Part shown: positions 49,086 through 58,828 of the stretch, one piece after another
Layout: each line of letters starts with the position of its first letter
Numbering within the stretch: the first letter of the stretch is position 1
Assembly: GCF_004337985.1 (NCBI RefSeq)
Contig: NC_043743.1
Span: forward strand, 364,228-428,227
Length of the DNA stretch: 64,000 nt
Direction of reading: 5' to 3'
Source: Pyricularia pennisetigena
Taxonomy: Eukaryota > Ascomycota > Sordariomycetes > Magnaporthales > Pyriculariaceae
Translations under genes and position numbers: made by a program
Notes under the pieces: generated by a model
What the model was told of the DNA's origin: nothing
What the model saw: only the letters and a program-made list of their open reading frames with translations
Database searches by the model: none

Positions 49086-49509
49086 CCCTCTCTTTTTAGT
49101 TTGATGGGCGACTTGTAGCCCGCCTAGTGCTTCCGTACCTGTCTTTTGGTACCCAGGTTTGCAACAGGCAGGTCGGTCCATTGGGGCATGATGATCGATT
49201 CATGACGTCACACTACTGGAGCTCCCTCAATCTGTCCAAGCATGTAGCTGAGAAAGGTCATCATCATTGTTATCCGCAACCTTTGAATAAAACAGTAGTC
49301 CCCGACAAAAGTAAAAAGCTCTAGAGGCACGCCGAATACTTTCAATTGACGAATTAGAAAACCTCCTTTTTAACAACATTCTCTCTTCACTGGTCCTGCA
49401 ATCTCAAGAACATATCGATATCCCAATACTGTCGATCACAGCATTTACGAAACGCTGCTTTTGGCAAGAAAAGCCATACACATCATATCAAACCCTCAAA
49501 TAAACCATA

Positions 49510-49999
49510 ATGTCGTCAAGGATCCTCGCCCGCACGCTGCGCGCCAGCACCGCCTCTCCCGTGATGCTGCGAAGAAGCATGGCCACGACGCCCCAGCTCA
49601 GGCATAAGGAGACGTCCCGTAAGCATCTTCAGCCCCATCCCCTACGTAAACACGGCATTTGGACACAAGCCCAAAGTTGTTGCCTCTCTCCCGGGAAAAC
49701 AAAAACAAGATCCGAAATATGGGAACACCGGATGAAGTCCAACGTCACAAACGAGAAGAAAACCCCCTTGACTAACCCAACCCCCCCTCAAAACAGATCA
49801 CGACGAGGGCCACGGTGAGGACGTCTCCCGCCACAAGGAGGACCTGCTCAACAAGCACAAGAACAACTCGGCCAAATGGAAGTCGGAGCTGGCCTCCAAT
49901 AGCGAGGAAGCTGTCAAGGCTGATCGCGACGAGCACGGCAGCATCAAGGACCTGCAAGAGAAGACACAGGGCCGAGCTGGGAAGGACACGAAGGCTTAA
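49510..49999 (+). CDS. Small conserved mitochondrial protein
   Basis: Two exons, 49510-49618 and 49797-49999, give 103 aa. The N-terminus is Arg/Ser/Ala-rich without acidic residues (MSSRILARTLRASTASP, then RRSMATTPQ), a good mitochondrial presequence with a likely cleavage before ATTPQLRHKE. The mature part is short, highly charged and probably helical: DEGHGEDVSRHKEDLLNKHK followed by WKSELASNSEEAVKADRDE. Similar short charged mitochondrial proteins occur across filamentous ascomycetes, but I know no assigned function. The intron (178 nt) has a gtaagc donor and an aaaacag acceptor. The leader just upstream is A/C-rich, as usual for fungal transcripts. Confidence 0.75.
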
Positions 50000-50518
50000 A
50001 CTAGAGGTTTCGATGGCGAAATGTAATTGGAGGGGTTAATCATGTGCGTGCGGACGGAGTAGTTCCACGTGGCAGAGGATGAGGACGAGAGATTACATGC
50101 GTCGGCCTGATTTTGCCTTTTTTTTTGTTGTTAGTCTTGCATGATCATCATGGCGTTCTCAGATGAGTGAAAAGAAAGGGTTTCATGGTACCAACGGACA
50201 CAGGAGAAGCATTTACACAAGTCCTTTTCTTTGATTCCGCAACATGCCTAAGCTTTCCGATAGACGATTGGTCACCGTAAAATTCAACAACCAGGCTCCA
50301 CAGCCATGACATCTGGCATACAAGACTTGGATGTCCAGAAGGAGACAGAAAACAACAACGCAAAATCAAGGGTGTATCAAACAGAACACAGATTGGGATA
50401 TATGAAATTCAAAGGCAATTGCTTCGAATCAAGACTGAAACAAATGCCTCGCACAGCCCAGTCTTCCTCATTGTTAAACTCCACGTCACTCGGCTAAATA
50501 ATCATCAGTCATGCCACA
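50000..50518. other. Convergent intergenic region
   Basis: Shared 3' flank of the small mitochondrial-protein gene and the JmjC gene. Nothing else is seen. Confidence 0.65.
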
Positions 50519-53500
50519 TCACCTCGGACCCCTGCCACGACCTCGTCCTCCCCTGATTGCCCGACCACCACGTGGCCTTCCCCTACCCCTGGTGGCTATC
50601 GATTTGGGCTTGACAACAGCCGGAATGCCCTCGTCATCGTCATCGCTTCCAGAGTCAGTCAGGGAGATGTTATCTTCCAAACCCTCCATGAAATCATCGA
50701 GGCTGTCGTCTTGATCAAGGTCCAAATCCCCAAGCCTGACCACTGTAGGACCGGGTTTAGCATTGGGAATCGACGCCGGCTGGGGGTAGCGGAGCTGAGA
50801 TCCAGGAGGTCCAGGGCGCGGTGCAAACACAGACACAGAACTCGACGAGACAGATACAGAGGCGCTGGCTTTGCTTTTTGGCTCCTCCACGGCGAGGACA
50901 AAACTATCATCATCACTTTCCTTGCCACTGTCTTGCGCCTGCTCGCCCTGTTGTTTTCCCACAACACTGCCGTTGTGAATTCTTTGCTCTGGTTCCTCAT
51001 GCTCCTGAGTCCTTTTCGGCCAGCCCACAGACCCCCTCTTAACAGGCCTGTTGACGTTTTCAAACTCAACGGGTGTTGGGGTGTTAGCCTGCTGTGTTGT
51101 CGGCGCATTCGCTCCTGACTGTAAAAATGTCGTTGATGCCCGATCGATAGCCTGTCTGCTCTTAGCAACCTTGAGCTTCTTGCCTCGGAGCGCCATACGT
51201 TCTGCCATTGACATGTACTGGGGTGTGTCGGGAGACGGCGATCGTGATGCCGCATCTTCTGTGGGCCGAATCTTACGGGGCCTACCGCGTCTCCGCAGTT
51301 CAGGAGCGGGTTTCTGTCGACTCTCGCCCGCATCTAGTTTCTCAGCAGGTTGCGTGTCGTCATCGCCTATTGCACGATCTAATCCCTGACTGGCCAGCAT
51401 CGACGTGCGTGATTTTCTTGGCTTGGGTGGAGCGGGTTCAGGTACGGCATCTGCCAGCTGGACACGCTCAGATTGGCGTTTTGGTCGGCCGGGTCTACCA
51501 CGTGGACGAGGTAGTTCCACAGGGGCAGGAGTGGGTGCAGGGGGCGGGGCCGGAGCATCGCCTATAGAACCATCATCATCGCCTCCGCCCAGGAGAGTTC
51601 GCATAGCCTCGGCGGCGAGGTCCAAGGGATCCGTGCCAGCAGTGGGATCTCCGGTAAAATCTACCTGGGACGGAAAGTCTCTCTTTGGTGCCGCTTCATA
51701 CGCCTCGTTGAATTCTTCAAGGCCCTCATCAGGTTCCACGTATGAGACCATCGGCTTTGCGTGTCGGAGAATAGGCTGATTCGGTTCGCCAGGAATCGGT
51801 GTACCCATCGGAGGGCCAGCCTCAGCTCCATCTTCCGTGACTACGTCTCCGGCCGGGGCGGTCAGAGTATCGCCAGCGGATAATAGCGATGGGTCAACCA
51901 TGGCGTTGTATAATGCAGTTGCCATGCTGTTATTTCGGGATTTCTTCCTCCATGATTTGGGACCGCGGAAGTCTGGATCCTCCTCGTCGTCTTTCTTGGC
52001 CTTCCGCTTAGCCTTCTGCAACATTTTCTGCAGATATTCGTTCTCGTCCTCTTGTTCAAGGGCGTCCAACTCAGGGGCTTCGAAGTCGTCAAACAAAATC
52101 CTATCGGGGCCTTCTTGCTCATAGTAGCCCAATCCAACCATGCGGTCCCGGTCGCCGAGGGGATCGGGGTAAGGAGTGCTATCAACTGCGGCACCCGTAA
52201 CAAACATGTCATCAGGCTCACCGTGTGCGTCGATTGGGTCTCCAGAGGTACTGTCCTGTGCCATTTCCGTCTGACCATAGTTGTGGGTACCTAGAATGGC
52301 ACTCTGGTCGCCGTAGCCAACTTGAACTGGTTGCTGCTGCTCTCGTGCCTCATTGTCATCAGTGCCAGACATGGAAACGTCAACATCCTTGGTGGTGTCA
52401 TCCTTGGCCTTTTCGGCATCTGCTTGCTCCTTGAGACGTTGCAAGCGCTTGGAATTGTGGCTTCGGCTTTCTTCTCCGGTAGCTTTGAGCCAGGTGAGGT
52501 TATGGACCCGGAAATCCACCAAAAGCTCTTTGCTGCGATCATCCGCAACGCGCCTTGTGTCATGACCTAATAGGGTTTTCTTTGGGGTATAGGGTGTCGT
52601 CGTATTTGCCTTTCGGCATGAGCCACAGTTGCAGATCTTCAAACATTTGGGACATTTCCAATTCTCTGTCCGCAAAACATCTTGTGGCATGAGGTCGAAA
52701 GCGCGGTAAAGCGTACCATAGCAATACGCCTCAGCACAACCGATGTTGGAGCAGAATGCGAGACGGAAAGTATTGTCCCTATGACAACAGACATGGCAGC
52801 GGTAAGTCTCGCCTGCCTTCTTCTTGCGGCGGTTCTTCTTTTTCTTTACCGGCCGGCCCTCTCCGTCAATTTCAACATCGGACGGTTCCAAAGGTTCCGG
52901 CTGTTCCACTTTTGTGATGTCGTTGAAAGGGCGTCGTCGTAGCTGTTCCTGGCAAATCTGTGCCACCGACTTCCGACCTGCCTTTTTCCTCATAATCTCA
53001 AGAGGAAGGGGTGAGTTTTTGATGTCAATGTAGCCATCATCTTGAATGATCATGGTTCGCCATTCCTCGTAATCTTGGACAAGGTCTGACCAGTTCCACT
53101 GCTCACACCAGTTCAACTTAGATACACACACGCAAGAACGCCCCATAGCATAGCATTCCAGGCAGACGTCGTAAGTATCCTCGTCGCCCGTGGTCAGCAT
53201 CCTGATGCAGTGTTTGCAAGTCAAGAAGCGGTTAAAAATGTTGCATCGACAATAAGAACACGTGATGTTGGAGTCGAACTCGATATATTCGACGTTGGCC
53301 TCTTTGGTGCCAAACATTTCGTCCACCAAGATATCAGTGTAGAGCGCAAAGAGCTTTTTGAAATCCTGCATCATTTGCTTCGACCTCGCCGAGTTTTTGA
53401 CCAAGTCGTGACCGTACCCCAACATCCCAATGTCAGCGTTGTCATCCATGCTCTGGATGTCTTTGTAGTATTTTTTCAGAGTATAGTATATGATGGCTTT

Positions 53501-54544
53501 GTTCTTGTACTGCTCATCACGACAGACAAGTCTCGCCTTGGGCAAGGCCTCGTGAATGGCAAGCTCAAGTGTTTCGACAGTGGTGCGGTTCCAAGCTACC
53601 TTCATGGTGCGGGTGCCTCGGTTCCAGACTTGGTGAGGTGCCAAGGGCGGAATGAGGAGGAAGTCTCCCGGTTTTTGCTCGACAATATAGACAGGGAAGC
53701 TCGCCTTCTTCCAAGCGTTTATCTGGGCAAAATGTTTCTCAATTTCGATGTCGTGACCCAACATGGAGAGAAAGTACTCCTTGACAACTTCACGATCCTT
53801 GGTCTCCGTCATAAACCAGATGGAACTTCCCGGTTTTTCGCCGTTGTCACCACCAGAAGCCTCGATCATGATATTCTGGCCCAAACTACCACACATTTCG
53901 CGATGAGCTGGAGTGTAAGTCCCCTCATGGCCAATGTAGCACATGAGATTCTGGGCACGCATGTCTTCAGGTAGACAACTCATCAGATCGCCAGCAGGTG
54001 CGCAGCCAGTCTCTCCAAACGAGTCCATATCCGTCTCGTTACCCCGCTTATCGATATTATCGTTCATGTAAAAGACATTGGGTGGTAGGATCTTGCGTAG
54101 TCGTTCGTGCCATTCTGGAGGACAATCAATATCCTTCAGGTAAAGTCGCTGTCTTCGTTCCTCGCGGAAGTTCGAAGGTGTCCACTGGTTGGTGAGCTGA
54201 GGCATGGAGCGGAGATAGTGACCGATGGTCATACGCATGTCGGTCTGCCCGCCGATGTCGCGCACCGGCTCCTCCTTCTTGTCGTAGGCACTTTCGAGCC
54301 ATCGTGCACTGAAGATGGACGGATCGAGCCTATCGTTCCAGCCCTCAATGACAAGCGGCTTTCCGCCATGGATGACGTGGAGGAGTACGAGCTTCTCAAA
54401 ACCTTGGGGTCCGAATCGGTTGATTTTGGATGCGGGGATCCTCACAACCCACTTGAAGTTTGGGGTATTCTCAACAAGAGAATCAAGATCGAGGTCCGGT
54501 GGGATCGGGTCAAACTTGGCCTGGGGGTGCATAGCACTCGGCAT
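50519..54544 (-). CDS. JmjC-domain protein with 4CXXC_R1 zinc finger and AT-hooks
   Basis: An uninterrupted ORF of 1341 aa. The JmjC domain (about residues 190-330) belongs to the 2-oxoglutarate/Fe(II) dioxygenases that include histone lysine demethylases. The probable Fe ligands are His214 and Glu216 in TPAHREMC and His304 in APHQVWNRG, so the triad is intact. Two Cys-rich regions follow: ITCSYCRCNIF...CKHC...CLEC (~427-475), and a 4CXXC_R1-type finger YRCHVCCHRDNTFRLAFC ending CPKCLKICNCGSCRK (~580-650). Three AT-hook-like motifs, RPRGRPGRPKR, RRGRPRKIR and RGRGRPRGGR (~1015, ~1090, ~1325), indicate DNA binding. The rest is acidic and disordered. Histone demethylation in the nucleus is inferred; substrate lysine unknown. 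It is divergent from COQ2. Confidence 0.88.
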   Translation of the reverse strand: MPSAMHPQAKFDPIPPDLDLDSLVENTPNFKWVVRIPASKINRFGPQGFEKLVLLHVIHGGKPLVIEGWNDRLDPSIFSARWLESAYDKKEEPVRDIGGQTDMRMTIGHYLRSMPQLTNQWTPSNFREERRQRLYLKDIDCPPEWHERLRKILPPNVFYMNDNIDKRGNETDMDSFGETGCAPAGDLMSCLPEDMRAQNLMCYIGHEGTYTPAHREMCGSLGQNIMIEASGGDNGEKPGSSIWFMTETKDREVVKEYFLSMLGHDIEIEKHFAQINAWKKASFPVYIVEQKPGDFLLIPPLAPHQVWNRGTRTMKVAWNRTTVETLELAIHEALPKARLVCRDEQYKNKAIIYYTLKKYYKDIQSMDDNADIGMLGYGHDLVKNSARSKQMMQDFKKLFALYTDILVDEMFGTKEANVEYIEFDSNITCSYCRCNIFNRFLTCKHCIRMLTTGDEDTYDVCLECYAMGRSCVCVSKLNWCEQWNWSDLVQDYEEWRTMIIQDDGYIDIKNSPLPLEIMRKKAGRKSVAQICQEQLRRRPFNDITKVEQPEPLEPSDVEIDGEGRPVKKKKNRRKKKAGETYRCHVCCHRDNTFRLAFCSNIGCAEAYCYGTLYRAFDLMPQDVLRTENWKCPKCLKICNCGSCRKANTTTPYTPKKTLLGHDTRRVADDRSKELLVDFRVHNLTWLKATGEESRSHNSKRLQRLKEQADAEKAKDDTTKDVDVSMSGTDDNEAREQQQPVQVGYGDQSAILGTHNYGQTEMAQDSTSGDPIDAHGEPDDMFVTGAAVDSTPYPDPLGDRDRMVGLGYYEQEGPDRILFDDFEAPELDALEQEDENEYLQKMLQKAKRKAKKDDEEDPDFRGPKSWRKKSRNNSMATALYNAMVDPSLLSAGDTLTAPAGDVVTEDGAEAGPPMGTPIPGEPNQPILRHAKPMVSYVEPDEGLEEFNEAYEAAPKRDFPSQVDFTGDPTAGTDPLDLAAEAMRTLLGGGDDDGSIGDAPAPPPAPTPAPVELPRPRGRPGRPKRQSERVQLADAVPEPAPPKPRKSRTSMLASQGLDRAIGDDDTQPAEKLDAGESRQKPAPELRRRGRPRKIRPTEDAASRSPSPDTPQYMSMAERMALRGKKLKVAKSRQAIDRASTTFLQSGANAPTTQQANTPTPVEFENVNRPVKRGSVGWPKRTQEHEEPEQRIHNGSVVGKQQGEQAQDSGKESDDDSFVLAVEEPKSKASASVSVSSSSVSVFAPRPGPPGSQLRYPQPASIPNAKPGPTVVRLGDLDLDQDDSLDDFMEGLEDNISLTDSGSDDDDEGIPAVVKPKSIATRGRGRPRGGRAIRGGRGRGRGPR

Positions 54545-55125
54545 TGTGATGGTCGGTCGGTACGCAGTATGACTTTACGGGGCAGAACATACAAGAATCG
54601 ACTGAATGCGCCAGAGTGCGCTACCTCGGCTGGGTGGCATGCATGACACCCTGAGGTTCTTAAGCTGCGGTGAGGTTCGCTGCAGATACAATAAGTTGCT
54701 GAAGATTAACTGAGCCCGGCGTGATCTGCGGATTGCAGGCGGGGAACGAAGAGATAATATTTCTTGAGATGCGCGAAAGTTGAAGCAGGCGCGATTTGAG
54801 CCAGTGCGGAGAAGCTAGTTATAATGGGCGACGCGAATTCAAGCTCCCAGCCAATGGAGCAGCTTGACGGGCTCCACCAGTCAACTTTTGAGCAAAGCTT
54901 GAAGTCAAATGAGGCCCCACTTTTACCCTTGCTAGGCAAACTTGAATCTGGAGAAGCAGATCTGATCCAACATCGAATTATGAATGTCACGTCCTTTGAC
55001 GTCTCCGTCTTTGTAAGACCGAGAACGCAAGGTGAGTCGAAAATGTGTACATCATTACCAAGCTTCAAATTTGGAGAAGAAAAAAAAAGCTGACTGATAA
55101 CTCCAAGCAACTCGGGGCATCAACC
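54545..55125. promoter_or_regulatory. Bidirectional promoter region JmjC gene / COQ2
   Basis: 581 bp separate the two start codons. An 89-codon ATG-initiated ORF (54824-55093, plus strand) lies inside it, overlapping the presumed COQ2 leader and containing a GGTGAGT donor-like site at 55030-55036. It may be an upstream ORF or an alternative first exon. Confidence 0.5.
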
Positions 55126-56364
55126 ATGGCATCAAATATTGTGTCCAGACAGCTCCGGGTGGCTTCCTGCCCCTTGGCAACCATCAACGTAACTGCGCGG
55201 ATGGTACCAAGGCGGGTCTCATGGCAATCTGTATTATCGATACCGAGTACACCTGCTTATGGCCATCAAAGGCTGCCATATCATGCCACAAACCGGGCTC
55301 TCGCTCAGAAACAGTTATCGCTGTTTGACAACAACATCAAGCCGTCAGGAGAACAGCGGGCGTTCCCATCTCCTCACCCAACCGCTGTCTACACCCCTCC
55401 CAAGTCCCTCTCCTTCCTTCCCAAGTCCTGGATCCCCTATGCCGAGCTGATGCGCCTCGACAAGCCGATTGGCACCTACTACCTCTTCTTCCCTTGTCTC
55501 TTCTCCACCCTGATGGCCGCGCCCCTTGCCACGCCTATGGCAACGCCGGCATCCGTCCTAGGCACCACGGCCCTCTTCTTCACTGGCGCCCTCATCATGC
55601 GCGGTGCCGGCTGCACCATCAACGACCTCTGGGACCGCAACCTGGACCCGCACGTCGAGCGCACGCGCCTGCGGCCCATCGCCCGCGGCGCCGTCACCCC
55701 CTTTAAGGCGGTGGCCTTCACCGGCGCGCAGCTGCTGACGGGCCTGGCTGTGCTGCTGCAGTTCCCTGTGTCATGCCTATTCTATGGTGTCCCTAGTCTG
55801 GTGCTCGTCACACTCTACCCGCTTGCCAAGCGCGTCACATACTACCCGCAAGCCGTGCTCGGTCTGACCTTTTCCTGGGGTGCCATCATGGGCTTCCCGG
55901 CCCTGGGTGTTGACCTGCTCGCCAACGAGTGGGCCCTGGCCTCGGCCGCCCTGCTGTACTCGTCCAACATCGCCTGGACCGTCCTGTACGACATGATCTA
56001 CGCCCACATGGATGCCAAGGACGACGTCAAGGCCGGCATCAAGAGTATCGCGCTCAAGCATTTCCACGAGACCAAGGAGGTTCTGGCCGGGCTGGCTGCT
56101 GCCCACACCATCCTGCTGACGTGCGCCGGAATGGCCGCCGACGCGGGCCCTGCCTTTTTCATTCTCGGCTGCGGAGGTGGTTACCTCACACTGACAACCA
56201 TGATTAAGAGGGTGAATCTTAAAAACCCCAAGGATTGTTGGCATTGGTTCATCCGAGGTTGCGGCTGGACTGGCGGTGCTATCACGTTCGGTCTGTTTGT
56301 TGATTACTGTTTGAGGTATCGAGAGGAGCAAACGCTCAGAGAAGGGCAAGCTGCGGCGAAATAA
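55126..56364 (+). CDS. COQ2: 4-hydroxybenzoate polyprenyltransferase, ubiquinone biosynthesis
   Basis: A single exon encodes 412 aa. Coq2 attaches the polyprenyl chain to 4-hydroxybenzoate, the first committed membrane step of coenzyme Q synthesis, in the mitochondrial inner membrane. The N-terminus (about 1-95) is rich in Arg/Ser/Ala with few acids, as expected for a presequence. WIPYAELMRLDKPIGTYYLF opens the UbiA domain. The first Mg2+/diphosphate-binding motif NDLWDRNLDPHVERTRLRP starts at ~166 and the second, YDMIYAHMDAKDDVKAG, at ~288. About eight or nine hydrophobic helices can be seen between and after them. The start is the first ATG (accATGGC) after an in-frame stop-free leader that has no ATG of its own. 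Confidence 0.95.
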   Translation: MASNIVSRQLRVASCPLATINVTARMVPRRVSWQSVLSIPSTPAYGHQRLPYHATNRALAQKQLSLFDNNIKPSGEQRAFPSPHPTAVYTPPKSLSFLPKSWIPYAELMRLDKPIGTYYLFFPCLFSTLMAAPLATPMATPASVLGTTALFFTGALIMRGAGCTINDLWDRNLDPHVERTRLRPIARGAVTPFKAVAFTGAQLLTGLAVLLQFPVSCLFYGVPSLVLVTLYPLAKRVTYYPQAVLGLTFSWGAIMGFPALGVDLLANEWALASAALLYSSNIAWTVLYDMIYAHMDAKDDVKAGIKSIALKHFHETKEVLAGLAAAHTILLTCAGMAADAGPAFFILGCGGGYLTLTTMIKRVNLKNPKDCWHWFIRGCGWTGGAITFGLFVDYCLRYREEQTLREGQAAAK

Positions 56365-56855
56365 AGGCTCATGGCTGCATAAGCCATCTTGAGATTGCCC
56401 CATGTAACAGAAATGTGTACTAACTTCCTTGAAAGGGCACGCTGTGTAAAACATGTAGAACATGTCCCGTATAGATAAAAGACAAGATATCCTCACGCAT
56501 TAACAAATTAATAACCAAACCGAAAATACTTCGATCCAAATCACGTTCGTTGCATCATAGACTTTTTGCCTTGTTCAAATTTAGAGTCCATTCGTGAGGC
56601 AACGTTCAGAGCGCCGATAGGAAAAGCCCGGCGGTGCAAAGTCCCTCTTCATCTTCTTCTATTCGTTGATCATGCGTCGACGACCTCAGAAGGGAATTGT
56701 TGTTGGAAAAAATCGACCTTTGCCCGTTAAACCCGGTGTTCAATGCAAACACAATCAAAAAAGATATGACTCCGCGTGCCAGACCAAATGATGACCCTTT
56801 TTGTTCCTGTGCGTGAAATAAAAGCACCCATACGCAACCAAACGCCTGAAGCTGT
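56365..56855. other. Convergent intergenic region
   Basis: Shared 3' flank of COQ2 and RPS23. No other feature is seen. Confidence 0.65.
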
Positions 56856-57410
56856 CTAAGACCTGGGCTTCTCCTTCTTCTCCTTCCACAAAGCCAGCAG
56901 ACCGACACCCGAAACCTTGACGACCTTGAAGCGCACACCAGGGATATCACCCTTGGCCTTGCCCTTGCGACCGAAACCGGCCAGGAGGACCTCGTCGTTC
57001 TCGTCGACGAAGTTCAAGCAACCGTCGTTGGGGACTGTAGATTGTGTGAAAATTTGGCACGTCAGTTCACTGCGTCCATTTCAGATTGACTGCCACAGCA
57101 GGCCGTCCTCCGCCATTTCGAACCCAAAGGACAAGGGGGGTGATTCCGTACCGAAAGCAGTAACCTTCTTGCCGTTCTTGATGAGCTGAACCCTGACACA
57201 CTTCCTGATGGCAGAGTTGGGTTGCTTGGCCTCAACACCGACCTTCTCCAAAACGATTCCCTTGGCGTGGGACGAGCCACCGAACGGCGACGACTTGAAT
57301 GCGGTACCCAAGGCACGCTTCTTGTAGGCAAGATCGGCCCAGCGCTGCTCACGGCGGTTGTTCCGGAGCTTGCGCGCGGCGTTGAGTCCTCTAGGCTTTC
57401 CTTTACCCAT
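56856..57410 (-). CDS. RPS23: 40S ribosomal protein uS12 (S23)
   Basis: Two exons, 57410-57152 and 57034-56856, encode 145 aa, exactly the length of yeast uS12. The protein sits at the decoding centre of the small subunit and supports translational accuracy. It contains [20 protein letters not shown], the conserved [20 protein letters not shown] loop, and the end [14 protein letters not shown] with [11 protein letters not shown]. Pro64 in QPNSAIRK corresponds to the residue known in yeast to be hydroxylated by Tpa1 (OGFOD1 in animals). The coding intron splits a codon at KKVTAF|VPNDGC. A likely 168-nt 5'-leader intron (57583-57416) runs from gtgagt to gtcgacag and has a CTGAC branch site. Confidence 0.97.
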
Positions 57411-57415
57411 GATTG

Positions 57416-57583
57416 CTGTCGACGGGTGGTGCGAATGTCAGTGAGATGTTCCTCTTGTCGATTGACGGGTTTCGGTTCGGGGATGATTTTTTGTCGTGCT
57501 TGATCGTTGGGAACGGGTCGTTCTCAAGAAATCGAATGCTGGCAGTGGTTCGATGATTGAACAGGAATGGGAGGGAAACTCAC
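57416..57583 (-). other. Probable 5'-leader intron of RPS23
   Basis: On the minus strand a gtgagt donor (57583-57578) and a gacag acceptor (57418-57416) flank 168 nt with an actgac branch-like element near the 3' end. The acceptor is five bases before the RPS23 ATG. Leader introns are common in ribosomal-protein genes. Confidence 0.55.
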
Positions 57584-58024
57584 CGACTTATGTGGTGATC
57601 GCGGCTGATGGGTTGTTGATGTTGTCGGCGGGGAGTTGGTCGTCGAAAGATCACTTTTTTCCAGACGGGAGCTGGCTTGTCCCACCGGCGAGAAATCGCA
57701 GAGGGTTTTGCGGCCCTAGGCGTGACAAGCTAAGGCCTAGATCAGGTGACTTGGTGGCATGAGGAAGTGGGGCAGGATAGCCACTTACCTCTTTTACATG
57801 CATCTACTCATCGATTCTCGATACATGCATTTCCAGTCGGCCCAAGTACATTCCCCACCTTTTGATGGGGCTAGTGATAGCAACCTCCGCATTGCGGCAA
57901 CCGCCGTTTCTTTTGGGGACAAAGGGTTGGTCTTGGTGCCAAAAGTCTCACCGAGTTCTTCGCAGGTTGTGTGGTTGTTTGTTGCGGATTTACTGGCATT
58001 TGGATCTATGGTCAAAATGTAGAC
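57584..58024. promoter_or_regulatory. Divergent promoter region RPS23 / coiled-coil protein gene
   Basis: About 440 bp of shared upstream sequence between the probable RPS23 leader intron and the ATG of the 267-aa gene. No further gene is seen. Confidence 0.5.
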
Positions 58025-58828
58025 ATGTCTCATTTACTACAAGGCATTGGGAAAGGCAAAAGCCGCGATTCTCAATCAAATACATTCCTTCAGCCATCAT
58101 CATCTGCAGCACAAAATGCCTCGCCGTCAATATCTGGAGGCAACGGTCCGCTGGGATCTTCGGTCGGAATGAACCCTCCCACCGGCCGCAACAATACTCA
58201 CCGCGTGCCGGAGCCGGCTTCGCCAGGCTTCGACGACAACCGTCGCGGCCAATTCGGTGGCTTGGGCAACATACCACTACCCCTCAAGATGAGGCAGGAG
58301 TCGACTCGCGCGACCGATAGGACGGACGCGCTGTGGGCCGAGATGCAGGCTACGCTCGAGGAGGTCGAGCTGTCGGCCAGCGGAGGCACTCGCGTCTTCG
58401 GCCCGGACCACGACCGCAAGCTGGCTGAGCTTCGAGCCGCGCAGATTGCATTGGCTCAGGCGTGGGCACGGTCAGAGGCAGATGAGGCAATCGAGGACAA
58501 TGTGCACCAGCAACAACATCGTGTCGGGGGGCCTTCAAAGCATGGTGGTGATGGCAGTGCTGCTACGGCTGCGGAGACTGAACGGCTTGGGGCCAAGATG
58601 GAAGAGGAAACCGAGCTCGACATCTTACTGGCACGACAGCGGCGAGAGGCTAACGATCGGTACTTTTCGAGAGTCAACCAGGGCGTTCTGGATGTCGTGG
58701 CAAAGCTAGACGAGGTCGCTCGCGCTATGAGAGAGGTTGAGCAGGAGAGTAAGGACATTTGGGATGGCGGTGAAGGTGATCACGATCACGACCACGACCA
58801 GACAAGCGTGGCGAGTCAGAGGACCTGA
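58025..58828 (+). CDS. Conserved fungal protein with coiled-coil C-terminus (DUF5315-like)
   Basis: A single exon encodes 267 aa from ATG 58025. An in-frame frame extension 5' of it has only a non-ATG beginning. The first ~85 residues are Ser/Gly/Asn-rich and disordered. The conserved part begins near IPLPLKMRQESTRATDRTDA and runs through LWAEMQATLEEVELSA and a helix with AELRAAQIALAQAWARSEAD. After a His/Gly linker come LDILLARQRREANDRYF and VLDVVAKLDEVARAMREVEQ, a strong coiled coil. The tail is Asp/His-rich (GDHDHDHDQ). The pattern recalls the fungal DUF5315 family, but this is from memory. No membrane segment or enzyme motif is present; a role as a small subunit of a complex is only a guess. 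Confidence 0.7.
   Translation: MSHLLQGIGKGKSRDSQSNTFLQPSSSAAQNASPSISGGNGPLGSSVGMNPPTGRNNTHRVPEPASPGFDDNRRGQFGGLGNIPLPLKMRQESTRATDRTDALWAEMQATLEEVELSASGGTRVFGPDHDRKLAELRAAQIALAQAWARSEADEAIEDNVHQQQHRVGGPSKHGGDGSAATAAETERLGAKMEEETELDILLARQRREANDRYFSRVNQGVLDVVAKLDEVARAMREVEQESKDIWDGGEGDHDHDHDQTSVASQRT

Larger units (their letters stand above)
41931..49509. other. 7.6-kb gene-free region
   Basis: No gene of recognisable family, tRNA or transposon is seen. Within it are a pyrimidine/purine-biased leader upstream of the 194-aa gene (42200-42500), a (GCCTT)6 repeat at 47311-47340, an ACAGT repeat at 47996-48016, and 24 T at 49062-49085. The many open frames of 60-110 codons (for example 43205-43477, 45230-45487 and 45915-46160) show neither conservation that I recognise nor strong coding bias. 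The last ~150 bases are the leader of the small mitochondrial-protein gene. Confidence 0.55.

Noticed and set aside
53210..53974. 254-codon plus-strand open frame
   Set aside because: Antisense to the JmjC coding region; no coding signature independent of that gene.
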